A stretch of DNA of 22,547 nt from contig WJIN01000068.1 of NCBI GenBank assembly GCA_014730295.1, positions 1-22,547 of the forward strand, given 5' to 3'. The notes below the pieces were generated by a model. That model had not been told where the DNA came from, ran no database searches, and was given only the letters and a program-made list of their open reading frames with translations. Made by a program: the position numbers and the translations under genes. Of the stretch, positions 1-7,176 are shown piece after piece. The number at the start of each line of letters is the position of its first letter. Positions within the stretch are counted from its first letter, which is position 1. Source of the stretch: Promethearchaeota archaeon. GTDB taxonomy: Archaea; Asgardarchaeota; Lokiarchaeia; Sigynarchaeales; SOKP01.

Positions 1-350
1 AAAAGCACGTTTTGCTTCGAAAATACGCCGTTCAAGATGGACGCAAGCTCAACCGCACTTATTTCTGATAATAGTGAGTCAAGATTCATTTTATCCAGAT
101 GCTTGAATTCATTCAAGCGACGCTCTTTTTGTATTTTAATGCCTGGGAGATCGATTTTAAAATCGCTTACAAAACTATCTCGAACATTATAATTTTTATC
201 TATATATGCAACGAAGGAATGATCACATATAAGTGATTCTTGGACATTAATCGCAGCAATACCTCGCTGACTATTTTCCAATATTTCCTCATCAACTTCA
301 ATCTTCCCAGATTTATTACATAAGGGACAATTAATTTTGACCTCTTTCAT
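1..350 (-). CDS. Partial zinc-ribbon-like protein, C-terminus outside window
   Basis: The frame opens with ATG at 350 on the minus strand and stays open to the left edge, giving 116 codons, so the C-terminus is missing. The N-terminal part has a CPLC knuckle (Cys8, Cys11) and a later CDH (Cys42, His44), spaced as in a zinc ribbon. The segment after it, HSFVAYIDKNYNVRDSF, resembles an N-terminal module I associate with many uncharacterised Asgard proteins, where it precedes variable C-terminal domains. I do not recognise the region after residue 70, which is charged and helical. The start fits: AT-rich sequence that could hold a promoter lies about 35 bases upstream (near 385). The gene is 119 bases downstream of the RNase Z-like gene on the same strand, so it may have its own promoter. 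Function unknown; a metal-binding or sensory adaptor role is only a guess. Confidence 0.75.
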   Translation of the reverse strand, partial: MKEVKINCPLCNKSGKIEVDEEILENSQRGIAAINVQESLICDHSFVAYIDKNYNVRDSFVSDFKIDLPGIKIQKERRLNEFKHLDKMNLDSLLSEISAVELASILNGVFSKQNVL

Positions 351-469
351 CCATAATATTAAGAAAGTTTACCTATTTTAATATTTTTAAATTATATTTT
401 TTCATATGAGGATTCGGAATAATCTCATTATTGACTATATGGAATTGAAAATGTAAATCTTGAGTGAAA

Positions 470-1234
470 TTAGAATTTAAGTATCTCCAAGTCTTTACCG
501 ATAATTACGTCCTTTTGAAATATTTTTTCAGCCGACTTTTTCATTTCTTTAATAAAATCTGTAAAAATTGGAGAAATATGAACTAAAATAAGTTTTTCAG
601 AATGAGATGTTTTAGCAATTTTGGCAGCATCTGATGGAGTACAATGGTGATATTTATGAGCAATCTTTTCAAATTTGTCAGGAAATGTAGCTTCACAGAT
701 AAATAGATCAGAGCTTTGGGCTAGCTTCTCAATTCTGCCATTAGGTCTTGTATCTCCAGAATAAGTAACTTTTAACCCTTCACACTCAACTGAATAAGCA
801 TAAGCGGGAAATCCATGCTCAACTTTTACAGCTTTTATAAGATAATTATCCTCGATCTTCATTTCTTGGATATCATTTGAATTTTCCAATTCTAAGAAAT
901 TGAGTTCAAATGCACCCATATCTCTTGGTGTGTTAGCAAGTTCAAGAATTTGTTCGATAGTTGATTTCATTGTTGGAGGACCAATAACTTTAATAGGTTT
1001 TGAGCGTCCCTTGATCCAATAGTACCATAGAAGAGAGAAAATGCCCATAAAATGGTCATTATGAAGATGGCTGAAACATATTACTCTTATCTTATCAATA
1101 ACTCCCAATTTAATAAGTTTTTGGGTAGAACCTTCTCCGCAATCAATTAATATATCATCATTTATTAAATATGCGGGGTATGTTCGATTCTCTGAAATTA
1201 TTCCTCCTCCAGTACCAATAAGCGTAACTTTCAT
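470..1234 (-). CDS. RNase Z-like metallo-beta-lactamase-fold hydrolase
   Basis: This 254-residue protein has the full set of metallo-beta-lactamase zinc ligands: HLHNDH (His56, His58, Asp60, His61), His140 in VEHG, Asp161 in SGDT and His219 in VHIS. The N-terminal VTLIGTGGG and the layout match the RNase Z/ElaC branch, which uses two zinc ions to cut tRNA 3' trailers. It is shorter than the roughly 300 residues usual for RNase Z, and I do not see the glycine/proline-rich exosite arm that grips tRNA. A related small-molecule or cyclic-nucleotide phosphodiesterase is therefore a real alternative. The gene starts 24 bases after the end of the DUF169 gene and probably shares its transcript. Fold assignment is secure; substrate is not. 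Confidence 0.88.
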   Translation of the reverse strand: MKVTLIGTGGGIISENRTYPAYLINDDILIDCGEGSTQKLIKLGVIDKIRVICFSHLHNDHFMGIFSLLWYYWIKGRSKPIKVIGPPTMKSTIEQILELANTPRDMGAFELNFLELENSNDIQEMKIEDNYLIKAVKVEHGFPAYAYSVECEGLKVTYSGDTRPNGRIEKLAQSSDLFICEATFPDKFEKIAHKYHHCTPSDAAKIAKTSHSEKLILVHISPIFTDFIKEMKKSAEKIFQKDVIIGKDLEILKF

Positions 1235-1258
1235 ATTCTATCAAATTCTTATTGTAAA

Positions 1259-2071
1259 TTATTCTTTTTCCTTGACCAAGGTCCCGCCCGATCGTTTATC
1301 TGCCCGTTTTTTAAATTCAGATTGAAAACCGGGTTTATAATTCATATATTTTGGAATGGGATATCTCAATCCAGCCTCATGAGTAGCTTTTAATCCTTCC
1401 AGGAGGAGTTCAAGCTTATTCACGGGGATAGAAAAAAGAACTTCATCATCATCTGCCCCTCCCCAGACCCTATCTCCGTTTCCTAAAATTACCAGTTGAG
1501 GCTCGTCAGTTTGATAAGTTTTAACGATTCCTTCATGACAAGAACCAATTCGTCCTGCCGCTGTGAAATTCATAACCCCACCTTTCATATATAGATATGA
1601 TTGTATGAATCTCATTGCTTGGGCGGGAACGCAATATATTTGTATAATATCTGGAACTATTTTAGTTCGAGTTAATGGGGAGATGACCATTCCAATAAAT
1701 TCCTCATGAAAAATATGTAAGTGTTCCTCTAGTTTTTCTGATGTTTGCATATCTTTCGCATAGAGTCCCACATTGAATTGATGCCCCCATTTAGCCATAT
1801 TTTCAGATAGGGGATCCCATCCATATACCGTTCTTGCTAATTTACAAACAATATCCTCTTCTGTAACCGCGATAGTCCAGCCATAAGAGCGAGACATTCG
1901 AAAATTTTGACAAACAAAATTTTGATTGCCGATATCTTCTCTTGGGCGTTTTGCTCCTTCTGGTATTTCGGACTCATCTTTGATCAGTTTAATTGCCAAT
2001 GGAAAGGTCGTGGGTCTGATAAGCTCCTCTATTTCTTTCCCATATTTTTGAAATTTCTTTAATTCTTGCAT
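1259..2071 (-). CDS. DUF169 family protein
   Basis: This 270-residue protein matches the DUF169 family, which is widespread in archaea and anaerobic bacteria and has no established function. Visible family traits are the N-terminal PLAIKL segment near residue 24, a conserved CQ around Cys54 within VCQNF, and a second cysteine, Cys76, in EDIVCKLA. A later block around residues 160-185 (MKGGVMNFTAAGRIGSC) resembles the family's glycine-rich core with another conserved cysteine. There is no signal peptide and no membrane helix, so it should be cytoplasmic. The ATG at 2071 is supported by a TATA-like sequence about 25 bases upstream, which implies a nearly leaderless mRNA. It is first in a likely two-gene operon with the RNase Z-like hydrolase. 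The conserved cysteines may bind metal or a cofactor, but that is inference. Confidence 0.85.
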   Translation of the reverse strand: MQELKKFQKYGKEIEELIRPTTFPLAIKLIKDESEIPEGAKRPREDIGNQNFVCQNFRMSRSYGWTIAVTEEDIVCKLARTVYGWDPLSENMAKWGHQFNVGLYAKDMQTSEKLEEHLHIFHEEFIGMVISPLTRTKIVPDIIQIYCVPAQAMRFIQSYLYMKGGVMNFTAAGRIGSCHEGIVKTYQTDEPQLVILGNGDRVWGGADDDEVLFSIPVNKLELLLEGLKATHEAGLRYPIPKYMNYKPGFQSEFKKRADKRSGGTLVKEKE

Positions 2072-2088
2072 TGTGTTGAAAAAAATAA

Positions 2089-2098
2089 TTTTTATATG
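2089..2098 (-). promoter_or_regulatory. TATA box for the DUF169/RNase Z-like operon
   Basis: Read on the minus strand this is CATATAAAAA. It lies about 18-27 bases upstream of the ATG at 2071, so transcription should begin at or a few bases before the start codon. This leaderless layout is common in archaea. It is one half of a 135-base divergent promoter region shared with nnr. Confidence 0.5.
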
Positions 2099-2167
2099 AT
2101 AGTGAGTTGATATTTCATCATTATCTAATAAAAATATTTCTTATATTCTGTACCTCTTTAATTTTTA

Positions 2168-2178
2168 ACTATAAATTT
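2168..2178 (+). promoter_or_regulatory. TATA box for nnr
   Basis: ACTATAAATTT is centred about 34 bases upstream of the ATG at 2207, which predicts a transcript starting within about ten bases of the start codon. No Shine-Dalgarno sequence is visible in that short leader. The spacing supports ATG 2207 as the true start. Confidence 0.5.
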
Positions 2179-2206
2179 TTTATCATACGTTTTAATACAT
2201 ATTCAT

Positions 2207-3769
2207 ATGGAAAAATTAAGCTCGGAAAAGATTTCTTCGGAGGAAGTAGGAATCCTCGATAACAATGCGGAATGGTTAGGAATCCCAAAAAGTCATTTGA
2301 TGGAATGTGCGGGATATTCCTTCGCAATGGAGATAATTCAGCGATATAATCTTGATGAGACCTCAAAGGCTCTTATCTTTTGTGGTACTGGAAATAATGG
2401 AGGAGACGGATTTGTTATTGCCCGTCACTTATCATCTTTTGGTATCCAGTCGAAAATATTATTAATGGGCAGACCATCCAAGATTAGGACTGAAGAGGCG
2501 AAACTCAATTGGGAAATAATTTCCGAATACCTTACTCACAGTATCGAAATTGAAATTATTAATGATTCAACCGATATTGTTAATCTCGGCATCATATTAG
2601 ATCAAGAACAACAACCGTATAGAATAATTATAGATGGTCTGCTAGGAACAGGTATTAAAGGGAAAGTGAGAGAACCTTATGCTACTGCGATAGAGTTTAT
2701 TGACGAAATAAGAGAACATCACGCAATTCCCATAGTCGCAATTGATGTCCCGTCTGGTTATAATCCAGATACGGGAGAGGTGGGAGAACTCGCTGTTAAA
2801 GCTGATCTTGTTATCACATTCCATCGAAATAAAATAGGGATGAATATCGACAATAAATATATTAAAGATATTGTTGTAAAGTCCATCGGTATTCCTAAAG
2901 AGGCAACTCTCTTCTTAGGAAGGGGTGATCTACTTCCAGCTCTGAAATACCGGAAAACTGACTACCATAAAGGGCAATTCGGTCGGATGTTAGTAATAGG
3001 CGGATCTAAAAATTATTCTGGGGCACCGGCATACTCTTCGCTAACTGGAATCAATTTTGGATGTGATTTAGTAATCACTTATACTCCTCAAGTTATTGCC
3101 GATGTATTACGGGGCTATTCTCCAAATATGATCGTTCGCTCTCATCCTGGCGACTGGTTATCTATGGACGCGTTTAACGAAATAATGTGGTTGGTTGATT
3201 GGGCTAATGCGATATTGATAGGGCCCGGTATGGGAGAAGAAAAAGAAAGCGAAGAATTATTAGTGAACCTACTAAAGCAATTCCGGGAGAAGGAAAAAAA
3301 ATTTATATTAGATGCGGATGCCTTAAAGCTCATAAAAACCCATCATGATCTTATAAAGGGGCAATCATGTATCTTAACCCCACATGAGGGAGAGCTTAAG
3401 ATCATGGCAGATATCGAGCTCCCTTCCCATAATAAAGTTGAGAATAGGGGAGATAAAGTGTATCAGTTTGCAAAAGAGCTCGATGTGACCGTCTTAGTCA
3501 AAGGTCCTTATGATTATGTGAGTAATGGAAAAAAATTAAAACTAAATCGGACAGGATGTCCTGAGATGGCAATTGGTGGTACTGGCGATGTATTGGCGGG
3601 ATTATGTACGAGTTTTGTGGCAACAAATGTCGATATTTATGGAGCTGCTTGTGCAGGCGCCTTTTTAAATGGATATCTTGGAGAGTATTGTAAAAGTAAC
3701 TTAGGTTCACGATTTACCGCAATGGATATGATTGAACATCTTAACGATGCAATCCAAAATATATTATAA
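2207..3769 (+). CDS. nnr: Bifunctional NAD(P)H-hydrate repair enzyme
   Basis: Nnr repairs NADH and NADPH damaged by hydration. The N-terminal YjeF_N domain (about residues 1-225) epimerises the R form to the S form, and the C-terminal carbohydrate-kinase-like domain (about 240-515) dehydrates the S form using ADP. The epimerase signature GTGNNGGDGF is at residues 60-69. The dehydratase shows LTPHEGEL around residue 393 and the nucleotide-binding GGTGDVLAG at 457-465. At 520 residues it has the normal length of the fused archaeal and bacterial enzyme, and nothing is missing. It is divergent from the DUF169 operon and convergent with gapN, whose end is 24 bases away. It is a cytoplasmic metabolite-repair gene with no obvious tie to its neighbours. 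Confidence 0.96.
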   Translation: MEKLSSEKISSEEVGILDNNAEWLGIPKSHLMECAGYSFAMEIIQRYNLDETSKALIFCGTGNNGGDGFVIARHLSSFGIQSKILLMGRPSKIRTEEAKLNWEIISEYLTHSIEIEIINDSTDIVNLGIILDQEQQPYRIIIDGLLGTGIKGKVREPYATAIEFIDEIREHHAIPIVAIDVPSGYNPDTGEVGELAVKADLVITFHRNKIGMNIDNKYIKDIVVKSIGIPKEATLFLGRGDLLPALKYRKTDYHKGQFGRMLVIGGSKNYSGAPAYSSLTGINFGCDLVITYTPQVIADVLRGYSPNMIVRSHPGDWLSMDAFNEIMWLVDWANAILIGPGMGEEKESEELLVNLLKQFREKEKKFILDADALKLIKTHHDLIKGQSCILTPHEGELKIMADIELPSHNKVENRGDKVYQFAKELDVTVLVKGPYDYVSNGKKLKLNRTGCPEMAIGGTGDVLAGLCTSFVATNVDIYGAACAGAFLNGYLGEYCKSNLGSRFTAMDMIEHLNDAIQNIL

Positions 3770-3793
3770 TTTTTTATATTTAATCCTCCGATA

Positions 3794-5320
3794 TCACGGG
3801 ATATCTTCTTTGGCAACACATTCATGAACCAATTTTCCACGTTCAGTTAAATTCATCACGACAACTTTAGGACGGCTCATATTTTTAATCGCATAATTAA
3901 TTCCTTGAGTTCCCATCCCAGAAGATTTCGTTCCTAGAAATGGAAAATGATCGGGTCCACGGGAGCTTTTACCGTTTATTTGGACCGTACCTACTTCTAA
4001 TTCTTGGGCAATATTGAATGCCAAATCAATATCGTTAGTAAAAATCATACCTTGAAGTCCATACTGAGATTGATTTGAAATTCTAATCGCATCATCGGCG
4101 CTTCGGATTCTGATAAAAGGAATAACGGGTCCAAATTGCTCTTCCCAAGCAATTCGCATGTCCTCGGTCACGTGATCTAAGACAGTCGGCCACATAATTT
4201 TCCCCTCACGCTTGTTTCCACATTTTAGTTTCGCACCTTTTTCAAGCGCATCATCAATCAATTCTTGAATATAATTACATTGCTTAGAATTTATGATTGG
4301 TCCGATATCTTTATTTTCCGCGGGATTCCCAATTGTTAATTTTTGTGCTTCCTTTGTGACTCTTTCAACCAATTCATCGGCTATATTGGGCATAGGTAAT
4401 ACGCGCTTGACCGCGGTACATCTTTGACCGTTATAGGAAAAAGCCCCGGATACAACCGCACGCACCGTTGTCTCCAAGTCCGCGTCATCCAGCACAATTG
4501 CAGCATCCTTCCCACCAAGTTCCAATAATAAAGGCTTCATTCCCGCTTTTTCCGCAATACGCTGACCTGTAGAAGATGAGCCGGTAAAACTGATCATGTT
4601 TATATCCGGATGGCTAGATAAATAATCTCCTATATCAGAACCTCTCCCCGTAATAATATTAAACACACCTGGTGGAAGTCCCGCCTTTTCTAATATAACT
4701 CCAAAATGAGATGCAGTGATTGATCCTTCTGTAGGTGGCTTCATTACTACTGAATTTCCAGCGAGCAGAGCTGGTGCGATTTTTGAGCCTGTGAGATTGA
4801 AGGGGTAATTAAATGGCCCAATGCATAAAATTACGCCTAAAGGGACTCGATAGGTCATTGAAATCTTTTCTCGGCTATCTGCTTCCAAAACATCACCCAC
4901 TAAAGTCTCTCCTAATAGTTGGTCTCGAGATTCTGCCGTCGCATCAAAAATGATGGCGGTCCGCTCTATCTCTGAGATGGCACTGCTTAACTTCTTTCCA
5001 TTCTCCTGCATTAATAAATGTCCTAAATGTTCTGACCATTTATTTATCAGTTCTGCTGCTCGTTTAAGCACATCAGAGCGCTCTTTAATGGGAGTAGTTT
5101 CCCAACATTCCACGTTTTCTTTTGCTGTCGCGATGATATGATCAACTTCATTTTTCGTGCATGCTTGTACATTTCCGAGGAGCTCTCCGTTATAAGGATT
5201 AGAAATAGGTATAGTCTTTCCCGATGAGGAGACTTTCCATTCACCCATTTCATAATATTTATAATCCTTCCCTTGCCTCATGATATCGAATTCAGGAACC
5301 CCTCGCACATCTGTTTGCAT
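3794..5320 (-). CDS. gapN: Non-phosphorylating glyceraldehyde-3-phosphate dehydrogenase (GapN-type aldehyde dehydrogenase)
   Basis: This 508-residue aldehyde dehydrogenase most resembles GapN, which oxidises glyceraldehyde-3-phosphate directly to 3-phosphoglycerate with NAD(P)+ and bypasses the ATP-forming step of glycolysis. The catalytic set is intact: Asn171 in GPFNYP, Lys194 in VMKPP, general base Glu267 in ELGGKD, and nucleophile Cys301 in NGQRCTAVKR. The form of the Cys motif and the late QINGKSSRGPDHFPFLG block (about residues 450-470) are typical of GapN rather than of other aldehyde dehydrogenases. A TATA-like element sits about 25 bases before ATG 5320 and supports that start. Substrate could still differ, for example succinate semialdehyde or another aldehyde, because the family is large; GapN is the best reading. 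Confidence 0.9.
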   Translation of the reverse strand: MQTDVRGVPEFDIMRQGKDYKYYEMGEWKVSSSGKTIPISNPYNGELLGNVQACTKNEVDHIIATAKENVECWETTPIKERSDVLKRAAELINKWSEHLGHLLMQENGKKLSSAISEIERTAIIFDATAESRDQLLGETLVGDVLEADSREKISMTYRVPLGVILCIGPFNYPFNLTGSKIAPALLAGNSVVMKPPTEGSITASHFGVILEKAGLPPGVFNIITGRGSDIGDYLSSHPDINMISFTGSSSTGQRIAEKAGMKPLLLELGGKDAAIVLDDADLETTVRAVVSGAFSYNGQRCTAVKRVLPMPNIADELVERVTKEAQKLTIGNPAENKDIGPIINSKQCNYIQELIDDALEKGAKLKCGNKREGKIMWPTVLDHVTEDMRIAWEEQFGPVIPFIRIRSADDAIRISNQSQYGLQGMIFTNDIDLAFNIAQELEVGTVQINGKSSRGPDHFPFLGTKSSGMGTQGINYAIKNMSRPKVVVMNLTERGKLVHECVAKEDIP

Positions 5321-5670
5321 TTTTATGTCACTTCTTCAATTATTATATCAATCTTTCGAATATACTCTTCTTAGTCAAAAGAAAGATTAAAAATCAGATC
5401 GTTATAAAAAATAAGGAATGCTAATACAGTGTTTTTGATCAAAAAATCAGATTCGCACTCCAACTAAAAAAAATTTCAATAAATTCGTATAAGAATTAGG
5501 AGAACAAAAATTATATTAAGACCAATTTTCTTATTTTTGTTAAAAAGTGAATAAATTCATCACTAAATTTTTTATTCAAAATTTTTATATAATTAATATA
5601 TTTGAGTTAAAAAAGAAGAATATATTGGAATTACATCTAAAAATTAAAAACTAAGAAGGCTGAAAATAAT
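5321..5670. promoter_or_regulatory. Divergent intergenic region between gapN and the gelsolin-like gene
   Basis: This 350-base AT-rich stretch contains no convincing gene. A TATA-like element at about 5338-5350 (minus strand) serves gapN, and a TATA box at about 5583-5592 (plus strand) serves the gelsolin-like gene, leaving that mRNA a leader of roughly 55 bases. Between them is a perfect 14-base palindrome (TTTTTGATCAAAAA, 5432-5445) and an 11-base direct repeat (AAAAATCAGAT) at 5389-5399 and 5442-5452. Either could be an operator, but such AT-rich repeats can also arise by chance. Confidence 0.45.
5583..5592 (+). promoter_or_regulatory. TATA box upstream of the gelsolin-like gene
   Basis: TTTTATATAA is the clearest TATA-like element in the region, about 80 bases before ATG 5671. 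The implied leader of roughly 55 bases contrasts with the leaderless metabolic genes to the left. A weak purine-rich GAAGG lies about 15 bases before the ATG. Confidence 0.4.
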
Positions 5671-6531
5671 ATGGTACAAGTATTTCTCATAAACCCTGAC
5701 GGAACAACTTCTGAAGTGAAGACCGAAGGTGCGGTAAAGGACGCACTCGAAGAGGATGAAGCGTACGTAATCGTATCGGACGATGTCCGTAAGGTCTATT
5801 TATGGAAAGGGTCAAAAAGTAGTGTCCGTTCCAAATTTATAGGTGCTAAACGAAGTCAAGAGATCCGCGGACAAGTAGGTATGCATTACAGCGTCGTTCC
5901 CTTGGATCAAAACGAAGAAGATGAAGATCCTGATTTCTTAGGGATTATTGGGGGAAGAACGACCGAAGGGATTGCGAAAGAAATAAGCGCAGAAGATATC
6001 GGCGGTGGTGGCAGTAGAGGAGGTGGTGGTCATCCATTGAGAGAAAAATCTGAATTTGAACCACCAGAACCCGCATCGGGAATGAATATTGCGGGAAGTA
6101 ACACACGAAGTCGTGAAAATAGTGGTCCCCTTTATAAGGGTGAGGAATCAATGGCAGCATTTACAACTGAAGAGCATCAAATCAATTTTGATCAGATTAT
6201 GCAAAAACTCGAAGAAATTAAGATGCCTGAAGGGTATGAACGTGAATTACTAATTATTGGTAATCATGCATATTCTTTAGTGGAAAAAAAGCAGAGTTTC
6301 CTTGGAGAAACAACAAGCGAAAGGGTTCTTGAAAAAGTTGGTACGATTCCTGAGGGGGTATTTTTTGCAGAAAATTATGCCCCAAGAATTCTCTCTGAGG
6401 GAGGAGACATCGTTGCGATTGAGTTTTTACGGCGAAAAGGCAGCAATACATCCGCACCAGCAACAGGGGCTAAAGACAAGCGAGATATGCTCAAAAATCA
6501 GATCAAGTCCCAACTAGAGAAAAAGAAATAA
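5671..6531 (+). CDS. Gelsolin-like domain protein with conserved C-terminal domain
   Basis: Residues 1-95 read as one gelsolin-type domain. AYVIVSDD leads to the hallmark KVYLWKGSKSS (Trp45), a basic helix rich in Arg and Lys, and the closing acidic EDPDFLGIIGG. Asgard gelsolins bind and sever or cap actin in a calcium-dependent way; by homology this protein may do the same. A flexible linker with glycine runs at residues 111-120 follows. A second folded segment (about 165-256), with RELLIIGNHAYSLV and PEGVFFAENYAPRIL, is one I do not recognise; it could be a diverged gelsolin copy or a separate domain. The tail (about 268-286) is basic and helical and could touch actin or membrane. It lies 71 bases upstream of the roadblock gene and opens the cytoskeleton-like cluster. 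No signal peptide or membrane helix. Confidence 0.8.
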   Translation: MVQVFLINPDGTTSEVKTEGAVKDALEEDEAYVIVSDDVRKVYLWKGSKSSVRSKFIGAKRSQEIRGQVGMHYSVVPLDQNEEDEDPDFLGIIGGRTTEGIAKEISAEDIGGGGSRGGGGHPLREKSEFEPPEPASGMNIAGSNTRSRENSGPLYKGEESMAAFTTEEHQINFDQIMQKLEEIKMPEGYERELLIIGNHAYSLVEKKQSFLGETTSERVLEKVGTIPEGVFFAENYAPRILSEGGDIVAIEFLRRKGSNTSAPATGAKDKRDMLKNQIKSQLEKKK

Positions 6532-6602
6532 AATCTTTTTTCCATTAGTGAGCTTTATATTATAATGCTTAAAAAAATATTTTACAAATAATGTGATAAG
6601 AA

Positions 6603-6995
6603 ATGTCTGATTTAACCCCCGAGGAGGCACAAAGCCTATCCAAATTTTTAGGAAATATCACAGAACATTCTGAATTAGAAGCCTTGGCACTTATTACCCG
6701 TGAAGGGCTTCGTTTAGCGTTTTCATCTGTTCCTGGTTATAATGTAGACCCCGATTTGTTTTCAAGTTTAAGTGCCGTGGTGGTCCAGAGTGGGACTGAT
6801 GCTATATCTACACTTGGATATCATAATATGCTGGAAGTAATCTTGCGTGGTGAAGACGCGTTTATTATTCTTTCGGATGCAGGAAAGTTCTTTTTAATGG
6901 GCGCATGTAGAAAGATTGAAGATTTAGGAAAAGTAGTATCTATTTTTCGTTATTATTCTGGCGAGATTCGAAAACGGTATCCGCGAGAAGAATAA
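6603..6995 (+). CDS. Roadblock/LC7 domain protein
   Basis: This 130-residue protein is a single roadblock/LC7 domain, the fold of MglB and the Ragulator/LAMTOR subunits. It dimerises and commonly regulates small Ras-like GTPases. Visible traits are the first strand EALALITREGLRLAFSS (about residues 26-42), the central helix DLFSSLSAVVVQSGTDAI (51-68), a strand pair MLEVILRGEDAFIILSDAG, and a final helix ending in a basic tail. Length matches the family. No small GTPase is encoded within the window, so its partner must be elsewhere, or it may dimerise with another roadblock protein. Asgard genomes have many such proteins. A TATA-like TTTATATTATAA at about 6554-6565 may give it its own promoter, although co-transcription with the gelsolin-like gene is also possible. 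Confidence 0.88.
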   Translation: MSDLTPEEAQSLSKFLGNITEHSELEALALITREGLRLAFSSVPGYNVDPDLFSSLSAVVVQSGTDAISTLGYHNMLEVILRGEDAFIILSDAGKFFLMGACRKIEDLGKVVSIFRYYSGEIRKRYPREE

Positions 6996-7176
6996 TAAAC
7001 CTTTTTTAAACTGATATTACCTTAGTAAATATATTTATATCTGTTTTTGCTTATCTTTTATTATAGAATGATATGAAGCCAATTGAATTCTATATTTAAC
7101 CACATATTATATGTTTTAATAGAGAGAAAAATAATTTAATGTATTAATCATCAAAATAAAAAATAATATTATAAAT

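Noticed and set aside
5321..5670. A tRNA or small RNA gene in the long intergenic region
   Set aside because: I saw no cloverleaf pattern, no T-loop GTTCRA-type sequence and no GC-rich stems; only promoter-like AT-rich sequence.
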